Origin: an uncultured Lachnospiraceae bacterium
Lineage (GTDB): Bacteria; Bacillota; Clostridia; Lachnospirales; Lachnospiraceae
DNA: 6,630 nt
Assembly: GCA_900554925.1 (NCBI GenBank)
Contig: USJG01000126.1
Span: 1 to 6,630, forward strand
Reading direction: 5' to 3'
Shown here: positions 1-6,563 of the stretch, one piece after another
Layout of the letters: every line of letters starts with the position of its first letter
Numbering within the stretch: the stretch's first letter is position 1
Notes under the pieces: generated by a model
What the model saw: only the letters and a program-made list of their open reading frames with translations
Database searches by the model: none
What the model was told of the DNA's origin: nothing
Program-made: the position numbers and the translations under genes

Positions 1-1884
1 GCTGTGGTCTTATTTTTTATAAAAAAGCCCCGGAAGGATTCTTTTTTTCCTTCCGGCGCATACCTGAAAAATCTGTTAAAAAAGCACTATGTTTTTTTTA
101 TTTTATGCAGTTTTACCTTTATTATCTTTTGCATTATGCTGTCCTCACATACCTTACAGCCAGGAGAAGGGGGACTGCATACCGGCCAGTGTACCTATGG
201 CGACATGAATATGCATCTGGGCTTTATTACCAGTATTGCCCGCCAGCAGACCTTCCCTCCCCATTATTCTATTGCTCCCGGCAATAAACTAAGCTATCCC
301 TTTCTCTGCGACAGTATTTCCTCCAGCATCTATCTCCTGGGAGCTTCTTTAAGATACGCCTATATGCTCCCCATGTACTTTGCCATTATGCAGGTCATGG
401 CCGGATTTTACTGTCTTGCCTTTACATGGCTTAAAAAGGCTGCGAAAGCCTGCCTTGCCTGGTACTTTTTCTTTTATAACGGAGGACTGGGATTTGTTTA
501 TTTCATCGACTGGTCAGAGAATCGTATCTACCAGTTTAAAAATATCTTTACAGAATACTATGAGACTCCCACCAACCTGATCGGCAATAATATCCGCTGG
601 GTAAATGTTATTGTAGATATGCTTCTGCCCCAAAGAGCCACCCTTTTCGGGTATGCGGTGCTTTTCACCTGCATCTGGCTGTTATGGAGATGCGTTTTCC
701 AAAAGGAAACGGATCTGTTTCCTTTTACTGCTCTGCTCACAGCCTCCTTGCCCATGATCCATACCCACTCTTTTCTGGCCATGGCGCTTATCAGCGCTGC
801 CTGGCTTCTTGCCAGCTTATGTGAGCAAAATAATTTTAAACTAAATATGAAATATCCAGGCAAGCTTCTGCTTGCAGGTTTTCTGGCCTTTATGTGTCTT
901 CTTCAATTTACCAATGGCCAGAAGGGCGCTGTGGAGGCACCGCGTTTTCTCTATATCTGCCTTGGCATCCTTGGAAGCCTTTTGTGCTTTGGTGTATGGC
1001 AGTTAGCAGTCTATCTAAAAGAACATGGCTGGAAAAAACTGCTCTCCACCTGGGGGATCTACCTGGCCATTATTCTTATTTTTGCCCTGCCTCAACTGCT
1101 TTACTGGACATTTGGCCAGACCTCAGGAGAGGGATTCTTAACGGGACGCTTTAACTGGGGAAATCAGGGAGATGATTATCTGTGGTTTTATATCAAGAAT
1201 TGGGGTGTCATCCTGCTTCTGCTGATTCCTGCCATCCTCTACGCCAAGCGTAAAAATCTGGCAGTTTTTTGGGCGGGATTCTTAATCTGGTTTGTTTTGG
1301 AGCTGATCTGCTTCTCTCCAAATCCTTACGACAATAACAAGCTTCTGTATATCGCTTATATTTTCTTCTGCTGTATCAGTGCTGACTATGGCTATACGCT
1401 TTTTCAAAAAATAAGGCCAATAAAGAGTCTGGCTCTCTGGCCTACAGTATTTCTGTTCCTTTCAGGCATTTCCGCACTGCTTTCCATGGGGCGTGAGCTT
1501 GTATCTGACTATACGCTGTACTCCTCCTCTCATGTGGAAGCCTCTCTCTATGTAGATGAGAACCTGCCAGTGGATGCCACGATTCTTACTGGCGACCGGC
1601 ATGCAAATGAAATTTCTTCTTTAACAGGAAGAAATATTGTAAATGGAACCTCCATTTTCTTATGGCCTCATGGCATCTACGACCAGGGGCGTGTTGACGA
1701 CGTAAAGATCATGTATGAATATCCTTCGCTTTCCACAGAATTGTTTCAAAAATATCATGTGGATTATATTATGGTCTCCTCCTTTGAAAGAAGCAGCTAC
1801 TGTGTGGATGAAGAAGCTCTTAACGCTATGTTTGAATGTGTATTTACACTAAATGAAATAAAGCTGTACAAGACCAATCTATAA
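1..1884 (+). CDS. Large multi-pass membrane protein, GT-C glycosyltransferase-like (5' partial)
   Basis: The frame is open at the left edge. A GTG at 4-6 is the first possible start, but no ribosome binding site is visible and the first residues (VLFFIKKPRK) look like the end of a membrane helix. I therefore treat the gene as cut at its 5' end; numbering below starts at that GTG. About 12-14 hydrophobic segments can be seen between residues 29 and 495. The loop after the first complete helix carries YGDMNMH (65-71), with Asp67 and His71 placed like the catalytic acidic motif of GT-C enzymes. FPP follows at 84-86, then YNGGLGFVYFID (158-169), and PYDNNKLLYI (441-450) precedes a late helix. The last ~130 residues form a soluble, probably extracytoplasmic domain containing LTGDRHANEISSLTGR (528-543). 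A likely role is transfer of a sugar from a polyprenyl-phosphate donor to an envelope glycan. The family is inferred from architecture; donor and acceptor are unknown. It converges with the minus-strand operon. Confidence 0.75.
   Translation, partial: AVVLFFIKKPRKDSFFPSGAYLKNLLKKHYVFFILCSFTFIIFCIMLSSHTLQPGEGGLHTGQCTYGDMNMHLGFITSIARQQTFPPHYSIAPGNKLSYPFLCDSISSSIYLLGASLRYAYMLPMYFAIMQVMAGFYCLAFTWLKKAAKACLAWYFFFYNGGLGFVYFIDWSENRIYQFKNIFTEYYETPTNLIGNNIRWVNVIVDMLLPQRATLFGYAVLFTCIWLLWRCVFQKETDLFPFTALLTASLPMIHTHSFLAMALISAAWLLASLCEQNNFKLNMKYPGKLLLAGFLAFMCLLQFTNGQKGAVEAPRFLYICLGILGSLLCFGVWQLAVYLKEHGWKKLLSTWGIYLAIILIFALPQLLYWTFGQTSGEGFLTGRFNWGNQGDDYLWFYIKNWGVILLLLIPAILYAKRKNLAVFWAGFLIWFVLELICFSPNPYDNNKLLYIAYIFFCCISADYGYTLFQKIRPIKSLALWPTVFLFLSGISALLSMGRELVSDYTLYSSSHVEASLYVDENLPVDATILTGDRHANEISSLTGRNIVNGTSIFLWPHGIYDQGRVDDVKIMYEYPSLSTELFQKYHVDYIMVSSFERSSYCVDEEALNAMFECVFTLNEIKLYKTNL
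21..59 (-). terminator. Terminator-like hairpin with T-run on the strand antisense to the large membrane-protein gene
   Basis: CCGGAAGGA (30-38) and TCCTTCCGG (48-56) are a perfect 9-bp inverted repeat with a 9-nt loop. It can be extended by two pairs (27-28 with 58-59) across one G-G mismatch on the minus strand. Read leftwards, the 3' arm is followed by GGC and then six Ts (26-21), the textbook form of an intrinsic terminator. Read rightwards there is no T-run after the stem. The element lies inside the plus-strand reading frame, where it encodes roughly KPRKDSFFPSGA, so it would stop antisense transcripts rather than the gene's own mRNA. Shape and orientation are seen directly; function is inferred. 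Confidence 0.5.
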
Positions 1885-1894
1885 CTTTCATTTA
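1850..1894. repeat. Inverted repeat spanning the convergent stop codons
   Basis: TAAATGAAA (1850-1858) and TTTCATTTA (1886-1894) are perfect 9-nt complements separated by 27 nt. The interval includes the plus-strand gene's stop (TAA, 1882-1884), and the right arm ends in the minus-strand gene's stop (TTA on plus, 1892-1894). The stem has only two GC pairs and neither side is followed by a proper T-run, so it is a poor intrinsic terminator. It could still fold at the 3' end of either mRNA. Confidence 0.35.
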
Positions 1895-2497
1895 CCTTCC
1901 AAGCAGCATCTCCTTATAATAAAGCATCACATTAAAGGCTGTCAGAATGCACAACAGAAAGTTATACAGCCATGGGGAAATCCTGAATCCTGCTTTTAGT
2001 GATGGAAACCTTTTACCAGCCTGAAAGATCCCCTGCACGATCAAAACAGCCAGGCAGCAGCACATGGATACAGGCGAAGGCAGAAACAGCTTATACGCAA
2101 AGGGGCAAAAGCAGATAAAAGGCAATAGTTTATCTGCGCTCTGCCTGCCAAATATTTTGAAAAATAAAAAATATAACTGTGTACCATATGCAATGGCAAA
2201 AAAGAAACTGGTATATACAGCCGCCGACAGATACTGCTCAAAAATTTGCGCATAGTCCCCATAGCCCCATATCACATCATATTGAAAAATACTGGCCTGA
2301 CCAATTGAAATGTTGTAAAAAAATCCGCCAAGCACAAGATAAAAAATCCCTGTCCCCCACAGACATAAGGATACCTTGCCAAGTAACGCAGCCCGTTCTT
2401 TGCGGAGCAAATGAAATTCCTTAAGCATATTTAAAAACAATATCCATATCAGCAGCAACATTAGAAATCCTGCCGACTCCCCAATCAACTTTCCCAT
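1892..2497 (-). CDS. Small multi-pass membrane protein of unknown function, 201 aa
   Basis: I do not recognise the family. The protein has five or six likely membrane segments, around residues 8-25, 42-60, 90-115, 121-139, 142-158 and 174-193. Basic stretches at 26-41 and 161-172 look like cytoplasmic loops. A polar, aromatic loop at 60-90 (YNISIGQASIFQYDVIWGYG, then DYAQIFEQ) is probably extracytoplasmic. CFCPFAYKLFLPSP (129-142) and a run of three cysteines (146-148) are the most distinctive stretches. The ATG at 2497 follows GAGGG (2508-2504) with 6-nt spacing, 15 nt after the stop of the PIG-V-like gene, so the two are very likely co-transcribed and last in their operon. It has no obvious catalytic motif. 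It might be an accessory subunit of the neighbouring enzyme or a reduced GT-C relative; both are inference. It converges with the plus-strand gene at a 7-nt gap. Confidence 0.75.
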   Translation of the reverse strand: MGKLIGESAGFLMLLLIWILFLNMLKEFHLLRKERAALLGKVSLCLWGTGIFYLVLGGFFYNISIGQASIFQYDVIWGYGDYAQIFEQYLSAAVYTSFFFAIAYGTQLYFLFFKIFGRQSADKLLPFICFCPFAYKLFLPSPVSMCCCLAVLIVQGIFQAGKRFPSLKAGFRISPWLYNFLLCILTAFNVMLYYKEMLLGR

Positions 2498-2512
2498 ATC
2501 TATCCCTCTGCA

Positions 2513-3643
2513 TTACATAATCGCCTGTCCCTGCAAAAACAAAATCGTATACAGCATACACAAGGCCGTACTAAGCAGTAAGACAGCTCTTCTCACTACC
2601 CTGTTGTCAACAGATGCATAAACTAAAAACAGCGGAAGGCAGCTCAGCATATATCTGGCGCCGCTGATCAGCCATCCTGACAGATAACAAAAGCAGGTAT
2701 AAATTCCTCCATATACGATCATACAGGTTTTAACCTTTTTTTTGATTCCATACAAAAGCGCTCCTACTGCAACAAAAAACAGTACAATTTGAACCCAGTA
2801 AATAAAATATCCCAGAACTCTGTATTCCATAGCCATACCATAGTCCTTGGCCAGATTGTCACTGATCCACTTGACAGACTGATACCATGGCGGCGCGCTT
2901 TGATGCTTCATAAACGAAAAACAATCTCCCTGCTTTATCAGGTTTAGCAGCAAATACTCTCCAAAGCCAGCGGGTATAAGCGCCAGCATAAGCTGGCGTT
3001 TATCCAGATATTTTTTCCACTCCGATCTCTTCTGTGTCAGATAGAAAATCAACTCGTACAGTGCCGGCGCCAGAAGCAGCATCCCCTGCATTCTGCACAA
3101 GGAGGCCAGCAATCCCAGAACGCCTGCCCACTCCCAGCGATGTTTCCTGATATAATATAAGGCCGCTGCTGTCAATGCCAGAAACAATCCTTCTGTAAAA
3201 ACCCCCATTGTAAACATCATAAAGGGATAGGCCAGGAACAAAAATACTGTTTCTATGGCCCGTTCTTCCTCATGATCCAGTCTGACCAGCTTATATAAAA
3301 ATACAGCTGCGATTCCTGCTCCAAGCTGTGAAATCACCATACCTGCCAGCTCATAATTCTGAAACAGAAAATATTTTGCCGCAATGCGGATGACAAGTGG
3401 ATACAAAGGATAAAAAACAATTAAATTTGCCTTTTCCCCAACACTCTGATAGCCTTCCTTCGCCAGATACAGGTAATGGGGTGCATCCCCTGCGGTTATC
3501 ATTCTTTCATAAATCAGGGAATATCCCGCTTCCGGATTCTGCGCCTGATATGCTATGAATGCAATCCCCATGATCAGCCCATGGAATATCATCGTAAGCA
3601 GCACAAGAAATATTTCTTTTTTATATATTTTTATTCTGTCCAT
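2513..3643 (-). CDS. PIG-V-like GT-C mannosyltransferase family membrane protein, 376 aa
   Basis: This is an integral membrane protein of the PIG-V/Gpi18-like type, a GT-C family whose eukaryotic members add the second mannose of GPI anchors from dolichyl-phosphate mannose. After the first helix (about 11-31), the extracytoplasmic loop carries GDAPHYLYLAKEGY (52-65), with Asp53 and His56 as probable active-site residues. FYPLYPLVI (77-85), FTEGLFLALTAAALYY (149-164), SLCRMQG (181-187) and SGARYMLSCLPLF (327-339) follow, in the order seen in PIG-V-like proteins. I chose the ATG at 3643. It begins one base after the upstream gene's TGA and has a G-rich SD (GGTGGGGTG) in front, whereas the longer in-frame start at 3670 would overlap the upstream gene by 26 nt. 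Bacteria lack GPI anchors, so the acceptor is probably a surface glycan or lipid; the sugar need not be mannose. Family assignment is fairly firm, substrate unknown. Confidence 0.8.
   Translation of the reverse strand: MDRIKIYKKEIFLVLLTMIFHGLIMGIAFIAYQAQNPEAGYSLIYERMITAGDAPHYLYLAKEGYQSVGEKANLIVFYPLYPLVIRIAAKYFLFQNYELAGMVISQLGAGIAAVFLYKLVRLDHEEERAIETVFLFLAYPFMMFTMGVFTEGLFLALTAAALYYIRKHRWEWAGVLGLLASLCRMQGMLLLAPALYELIFYLTQKRSEWKKYLDKRQLMLALIPAGFGEYLLLNLIKQGDCFSFMKHQSAPPWYQSVKWISDNLAKDYGMAMEYRVLGYFIYWVQIVLFFVAVGALLYGIKKKVKTCMIVYGGIYTCFCYLSGWLISGARYMLSCLPLFLVYASVDNRVVRRAVLLLSTALCMLYTILFLQGQAIM
2980..2999. repeat. GC-rich perfect hairpin inside the PIG-V-like gene
   Basis: CGCCAGC (2981-2987) and GCTGGCG (2992-2998) pair perfectly around a 4-nt loop, with a possible G-T pair at 2980/2999. 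On the coding (minus) strand it spans codons for RQLMLA. Only TTTAT follows rightwards and CTTATA leftwards, so it lacks a convincing T-run and may be incidental to codon choice. Confidence 0.3.
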
Positions 3644-3654
3644 CTCACCCCACC
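3644..3654 (-). promoter_or_regulatory. Ribosome binding site and stop-start junction of the PIG-V-like gene
   Basis: On the minus strand the sequence reads TGGTGGGGTGAGATG. The TGA (3647-3645) ends the upstream GT-C gene and the ATG (3643-3641) starts the next, one base apart, with the SD-like G-run overlapping the last codons of the upstream gene. This arrangement favours translational coupling and decides the start in favour of 3643. Confidence 0.6.
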
Positions 3655-4874
3655 AGTCCGTTATACACACATACTGTACCCACTACGTTTAAACAGAACC
3701 CCCAGATACAAAAGGGTATCTGATATTTTATCAGCTCCGGAAAGCGTGAGGTGAGCATTCCCATCGCCAGAAATCCCCATGGAAGAATATCATTGGAATA
3801 TCGGTTTCCAAAATGCCACCCGCCCATGGTCTTATGCATTACTATGATAAACAGGTACAAAACAGACAAAAGAAGAATTCCCACTGCCTGCATTACCTGC
3901 CTGTAGGCTTTTTTTACCAGCGCATAGAGCAAAGCTGTCAGTATAAACAAAAAGATTGGACTTACAAGAAATATATTTAAATTTCCCATACTGTTTATGA
4001 TCAGTTTTCCATCCTCAGCAAATTCTGGCAGGCGAAACAAAGCCTTCACATTTTCCTTTACGTAATGTATATGAAATTGACCATACTCAGCCCGCACAAA
4101 CTCAGGGAGATAATTATGTCCAAATTCAAAAATATTTCCAAACCTTAAATAGTTTAATATCATATAGGATATTGCCACAGCCCCTGCCGGAACTGCCCAT
4201 GGCAAGCGCCTTAAGATCATCTGGTGCCATGCCGCCCCAGGCTCCTGCCTTTTTACATGCCTGTACAACAGGATCAGCAATACCGGAAGAAACACTGCCT
4301 GCATGGGCCTGCATCCCACAGAACAGGCCCAGAAAAACAAAGCCCCCGCCCCCTTTCCGGACACTGCACAGTAAAGTGCCAGAACGCAAAGCGCAAAGCT
4401 CATATTCTGGGCCATAAACCATACAGAAGGATCGATCATCACAAATACAAAGTTTGATCCCAGCATCACAAAAATTGTTTCCAGCATAGCACTTTTTGGA
4501 GAAAGGTTAAGCTTAACTGCCATTTTATATAGAAAAATACAAGACACAAGGTTCATCACCCATATCAAAATGATATCAGGCGTGTTGCTTCCCCATAGGA
4601 AGGTCAGGGGAAACAGTACATAAGACGGAAAAGGCGGAAAACTGCTGTAATACTTTCCGTTGTAAATTGCAAGCTCAAGCCATGGATAATCCTGCCCCAG
4701 ATCCAGTCTTCCCTGCCTCCATGCCTCTGCCTGTAAGGCATAGGTATTATACACATTGGCATCAGATAATCCTTTTCCCGTAAACATGCTCATAATAACC
4801 AGAAAAATTAACACCGACAAAGCTGTGACAATTCCATATTCCAGATATTCCTTTTTGGTATTTTTTATGTACAT
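3645..4874 (-). CDS. GT-C-like polytopic glycosyltransferase, 409 aa
   Basis: This is a membrane protein with about nine to eleven hydrophobic segments. The first helix (14-31) is followed by a long polar loop with SDANVYNTYALQAEAW (37-52), GRLDLGQDYPWLELAIYNGK (55-74) and SSFPPFPSY (77-85). A loop of this kind, with an early acidic residue (Asp38 here) and a YxNGKYY..FPP pattern, is typical of bacterial GT-C/PMT-like glycosyltransferases. Further landmarks are NYLRFGNIFEFGHNY (241-255) and GGWHFGNRYSNDILPW (351-366), the latter near the C-terminus as in many uncharacterised relatives. The expected role is sugar transfer from a polyprenyl-phosphate donor on the outer membrane face. The ATG at 4874 is preceded by GAGGGAAGGAAG. 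It is the first gene of the tightly packed three-gene block and lies 93 nt downstream of gpmI. I found no convincing promoter in that gap, so readthrough from gpmI is possible. Enzyme class is probable; substrate cannot be read from the sequence. Confidence 0.75.
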   Translation of the reverse strand: MYIKNTKKEYLEYGIVTALSVLIFLVIMSMFTGKGLSDANVYNTYALQAEAWRQGRLDLGQDYPWLELAIYNGKYYSSFPPFPSYVLFPLTFLWGSNTPDIILIWVMNLVSCIFLYKMAVKLNLSPKSAMLETIFVMLGSNFVFVMIDPSVWFMAQNMSFALCVLALYCAVSGKGAGALFFWACSVGCRPMQAVFLPVLLILLYRHVKRQEPGAAWHQMILRRLPWAVPAGAVAISYMILNYLRFGNIFEFGHNYLPEFVRAEYGQFHIHYVKENVKALFRLPEFAEDGKLIINSMGNLNIFLVSPIFLFILTALLYALVKKAYRQVMQAVGILLLSVLYLFIIVMHKTMGGWHFGNRYSNDILPWGFLAMGMLTSRFPELIKYQIPFCIWGFCLNVVGTVCVYNGLVG

Positions 4875-4897
4875 AGCTTCCTTCCCTCAAATACGCC

Positions 4898-4935
4898 AAT
4901 ACAAACCAAGCGCCCATATAGCAATGAGCGCCTGG
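4898..4935 (-). terminator. Imperfect hairpin after gpmI: weak terminator or attenuator
   Basis: On the minus strand CCAGGCGCTC (4935-4926) pairs with GGGCGCTTGG (4915-4906) over 10 bp using two G-U wobbles, with a 10-nt loop, and is followed by TTTGTATT. On the plus strand the wobbles become A-C mismatches, so the structure favours leftward RNA. It sits between gpmI and the GT-C block. The interrupted T-run suggests incomplete termination, letting some gpmI transcripts continue into the membrane-protein genes. The fold is seen; its strength is inferred. Confidence 0.5.
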
Positions 4936-4967
4936 CATTAATCTTCATAATTTGTCTTTTCTATTTA

Positions 4968-6509
4968 TTATTTTTTAATCAGCAGAGACTTTCCTGTCAT
5001 CTCTTCCGGCTGCTTCATTCCCATCATCTCGATCATGGTAGGAACAATATCTGCCAGACATCCGCCCTCTCTTAAGGTATATGCAGGGTCTGCATTTACA
5101 AGGATAAAGGGAACCGGATTGGTAGTATGGGCGGTAAAGGGTTCTCCGGTTTCGTAGTCAATAAGCTGCTCTGCATTTCCGTGGTCCGCACAGATAAACA
5201 TCTGGCCATTTACTTCCTTAACTGCATCCACAGCTTTTCCAACACATTCATCCACTACCTCCACAGCCCTGATGGCTGCTGCTTCCACGCCTGTATGCCC
5301 TACCATATCAGGATTTGCAAAGTTAATGATGATCACATCATATTGATTGGATTTAATGGCCTCTACCAGCTTATCACATACTTCATAAGCACTCATCTGA
5401 GGCTTTAAGTCATAGGTCGCAACATCCTTAGGGGAATTAACAAGGATTCTGTCCTCTCCCTCATTGGGCTGTTCCACACCGCCGTTGAAGAAGAAAGTAA
5501 CATGTGCGTATTTTTCTGTTTCTGCGATTCTTGCCTGTTTCAGGTTGTTGGCTGCCAGCCACTGGCCGAAGGTATTGTCCACGGAAATCTTATGGAAAGC
5601 TACCTCCTTATTGGGAATGGTGGGGTCATAATCAGAGAAGCATACATAAGTAACAGCAAGCCTCTTTCCTCTGTCAAATCCCTTGAAATCATCATCACAA
5701 AAGCTTCTGGTGATCTCTCTTGCACGGTCAGGCCTGAAATTAAAGAAGATTACGGAATCCCCATCCTTGATCGTTGCTACCGGCTTGCCCTCCTTGACAA
5801 TCACGGTGGGCTTTACAAATTCGTCGGTCTCTCCTCTGTCATAGGAAGCCTGGATTCCCTCGGGGCCGCTTGATGCAGTAAGGCCCTCTCCTTTGGTAAG
5901 GGCATCATAGGCAAGTTTTACCCTGTCATAATTGTTATCACGATCCATTGCATAATAACGGCCTGTGACAGATGCGATCTGGCCTACACCTGTCTTTTTC
6001 ATTTCTGCTTCCAGATCCTGCGCATAGCCCTTACCGCTTTCAGGGGGAGTATCACGTCCATCTAAGAAGCAATGTACATAAACCTTGGTAAGGCCATTTC
6101 TCTTAGCCAGCTCAAGCAAACCATATAAATGTGTATTGTGGCTGTGAACACCGCCGTCTGAAAGAAGTCCGAACATGTGAAGCGCGGAATCATTCTTTTT
6201 GCAGTTTTCTACCGCCTTTAAAAGGGCAGGATTTTCAAAAAATGTGCCATCCTGAATTTCCTTTGTGATTCTTGTAAGCTCCTGATATACAATACGGCCT
6301 GCTCCCATATTCAGATGCCCAACCTCTGAGTTTCCCATCTGTCCTTCCGGAAGTCCTACTGCCATACCGCTTGCATTCCCTCTGACAAAGGGACATTCTG
6401 CCATAAGCTTGTCCATAACAGGCGTTTTTGCCTGTGCCACGGCATTGCCCTCCTTACGCTCGTTCAGACCATATCCGTCCAAAATCATTAATACTGTAGG
6501 TTTTTTCAT
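4968..6509 (-). CDS. gpmI: 2,3-bisphosphoglycerate-independent phosphoglycerate mutase, 513 aa
   Basis: This cytoplasmic glycolytic enzyme interconverts 3- and 2-phosphoglycerate through a phosphoserine intermediate and normally needs two Mn2+ ions. It belongs to the alkaline phosphatase superfamily, and its length is normal for the family. All expected active-site residues are present: Asp11 (LDGYG), the Ser61 nucleophile in GQMGNSEVGHLNMG, His122 (VHSHNTH), Arg152-Asp153 (GRDTPP), Arg184 and Arg190 (GRYYAMDRD), Arg259 and Arg262 (FNFRPDRAR), Lys333 (TEKYAHVTFF), Asp401 and His405 (NPDMVGHTG), Asp442-His443 (ADHGNAE) and His461 (TAHTTNPVP). The inserted phosphotransferase domain runs from about residue 75 to 305. 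The start at 6509 is set by AAAGGAG six bases upstream. An in-frame GTG at 6572 would add 21 residues but lies in the promoter spacer. It has its own sigma-A promoter. Known bacterial relatives are sensitive to pH through Mn2+ binding, but nothing here tests that. Confidence 0.97.
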   Translation of the reverse strand: MKKPTVLMILDGYGLNERKEGNAVAQAKTPVMDKLMAECPFVRGNASGMAVGLPEGQMGNSEVGHLNMGAGRIVYQELTRITKEIQDGTFFENPALLKAVENCKKNDSALHMFGLLSDGGVHSHNTHLYGLLELAKRNGLTKVYVHCFLDGRDTPPESGKGYAQDLEAEMKKTGVGQIASVTGRYYAMDRDNNYDRVKLAYDALTKGEGLTASSGPEGIQASYDRGETDEFVKPTVIVKEGKPVATIKDGDSVIFFNFRPDRAREITRSFCDDDFKGFDRGKRLAVTYVCFSDYDPTIPNKEVAFHKISVDNTFGQWLAANNLKQARIAETEKYAHVTFFFNGGVEQPNEGEDRILVNSPKDVATYDLKPQMSAYEVCDKLVEAIKSNQYDVIIINFANPDMVGHTGVEAAAIRAVEVVDECVGKAVDAVKEVNGQMFICADHGNAEQLIDYETGEPFTAHTTNPVPFILVNADPAYTLREGGCLADIVPTMIEMMGMKQPEEMTGKSLLIKK

Positions 6510-6515
6510 TTCTAT

Positions 6516-6522
6516 CTCCTTT
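6516..6522 (-). promoter_or_regulatory. Ribosome binding site of gpmI
   Basis: AAAGGAG on the minus strand, with six bases (6515-6510) before the ATG at 6509, is a near-perfect Shine-Dalgarno sequence. It fixes the start at MKKPTVLM rather than at the upstream in-frame GTG. Confidence 0.9.
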
Positions 6523-6563
6523 ACTGCTGAATTGTTGCTTATTTCTATCCTTAACCAATCTGC

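Noticed and set aside
42..97. Two runs of seven Ts (42-48 and 91-97) as possible programmed frameshift or phase-variation tracts.
   Set aside because: The runs are short, encode Phe naturally in a membrane protein, and the frame continues intact for over 600 codons.
1405..1442. Possible second antisense terminator in the plus-strand gene: GGCCA/TGGCC plus AGAG/CTCT, with TTATTTTTTG following on the minus strand.
   Set aside because: The stem is broken by an asymmetric internal loop (one base against four) and is much weaker than the element at 21-59.
2041..2262. Overlapping small frames on both strands within the 201-aa gene (minus 2041-2262, plus 2064-2255, plus 2179-2424).
   Set aside because: The 201-aa frame has an SD, operon spacing and clear membrane helices; the others have none of these.
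4126..4422. 98-residue open frame on the minus strand.
   Set aside because: It is an alternative frame fully inside the well-supported 409-aa GT-C gene, with a Gly/Ala/Cys-rich composition typical of a frame shadow and no ribosome binding site of note.
4936..5000. Promoter for the membrane operon, for example AT-rich stretches resembling -10 boxes near ATTATG.
   Set aside because: No -35-like hexamer lies at 16-18 bp from any of them, so the matches are no better than expected in AT-rich DNA.
5502..5873. 123-residue open frame on the plus strand, and similar frames at 5127-5408 and 4172-4417.
   Set aside because: They are antisense to gpmI or to the GT-C gene, lack recognisable motifs, and the genes on the other strand are clear.
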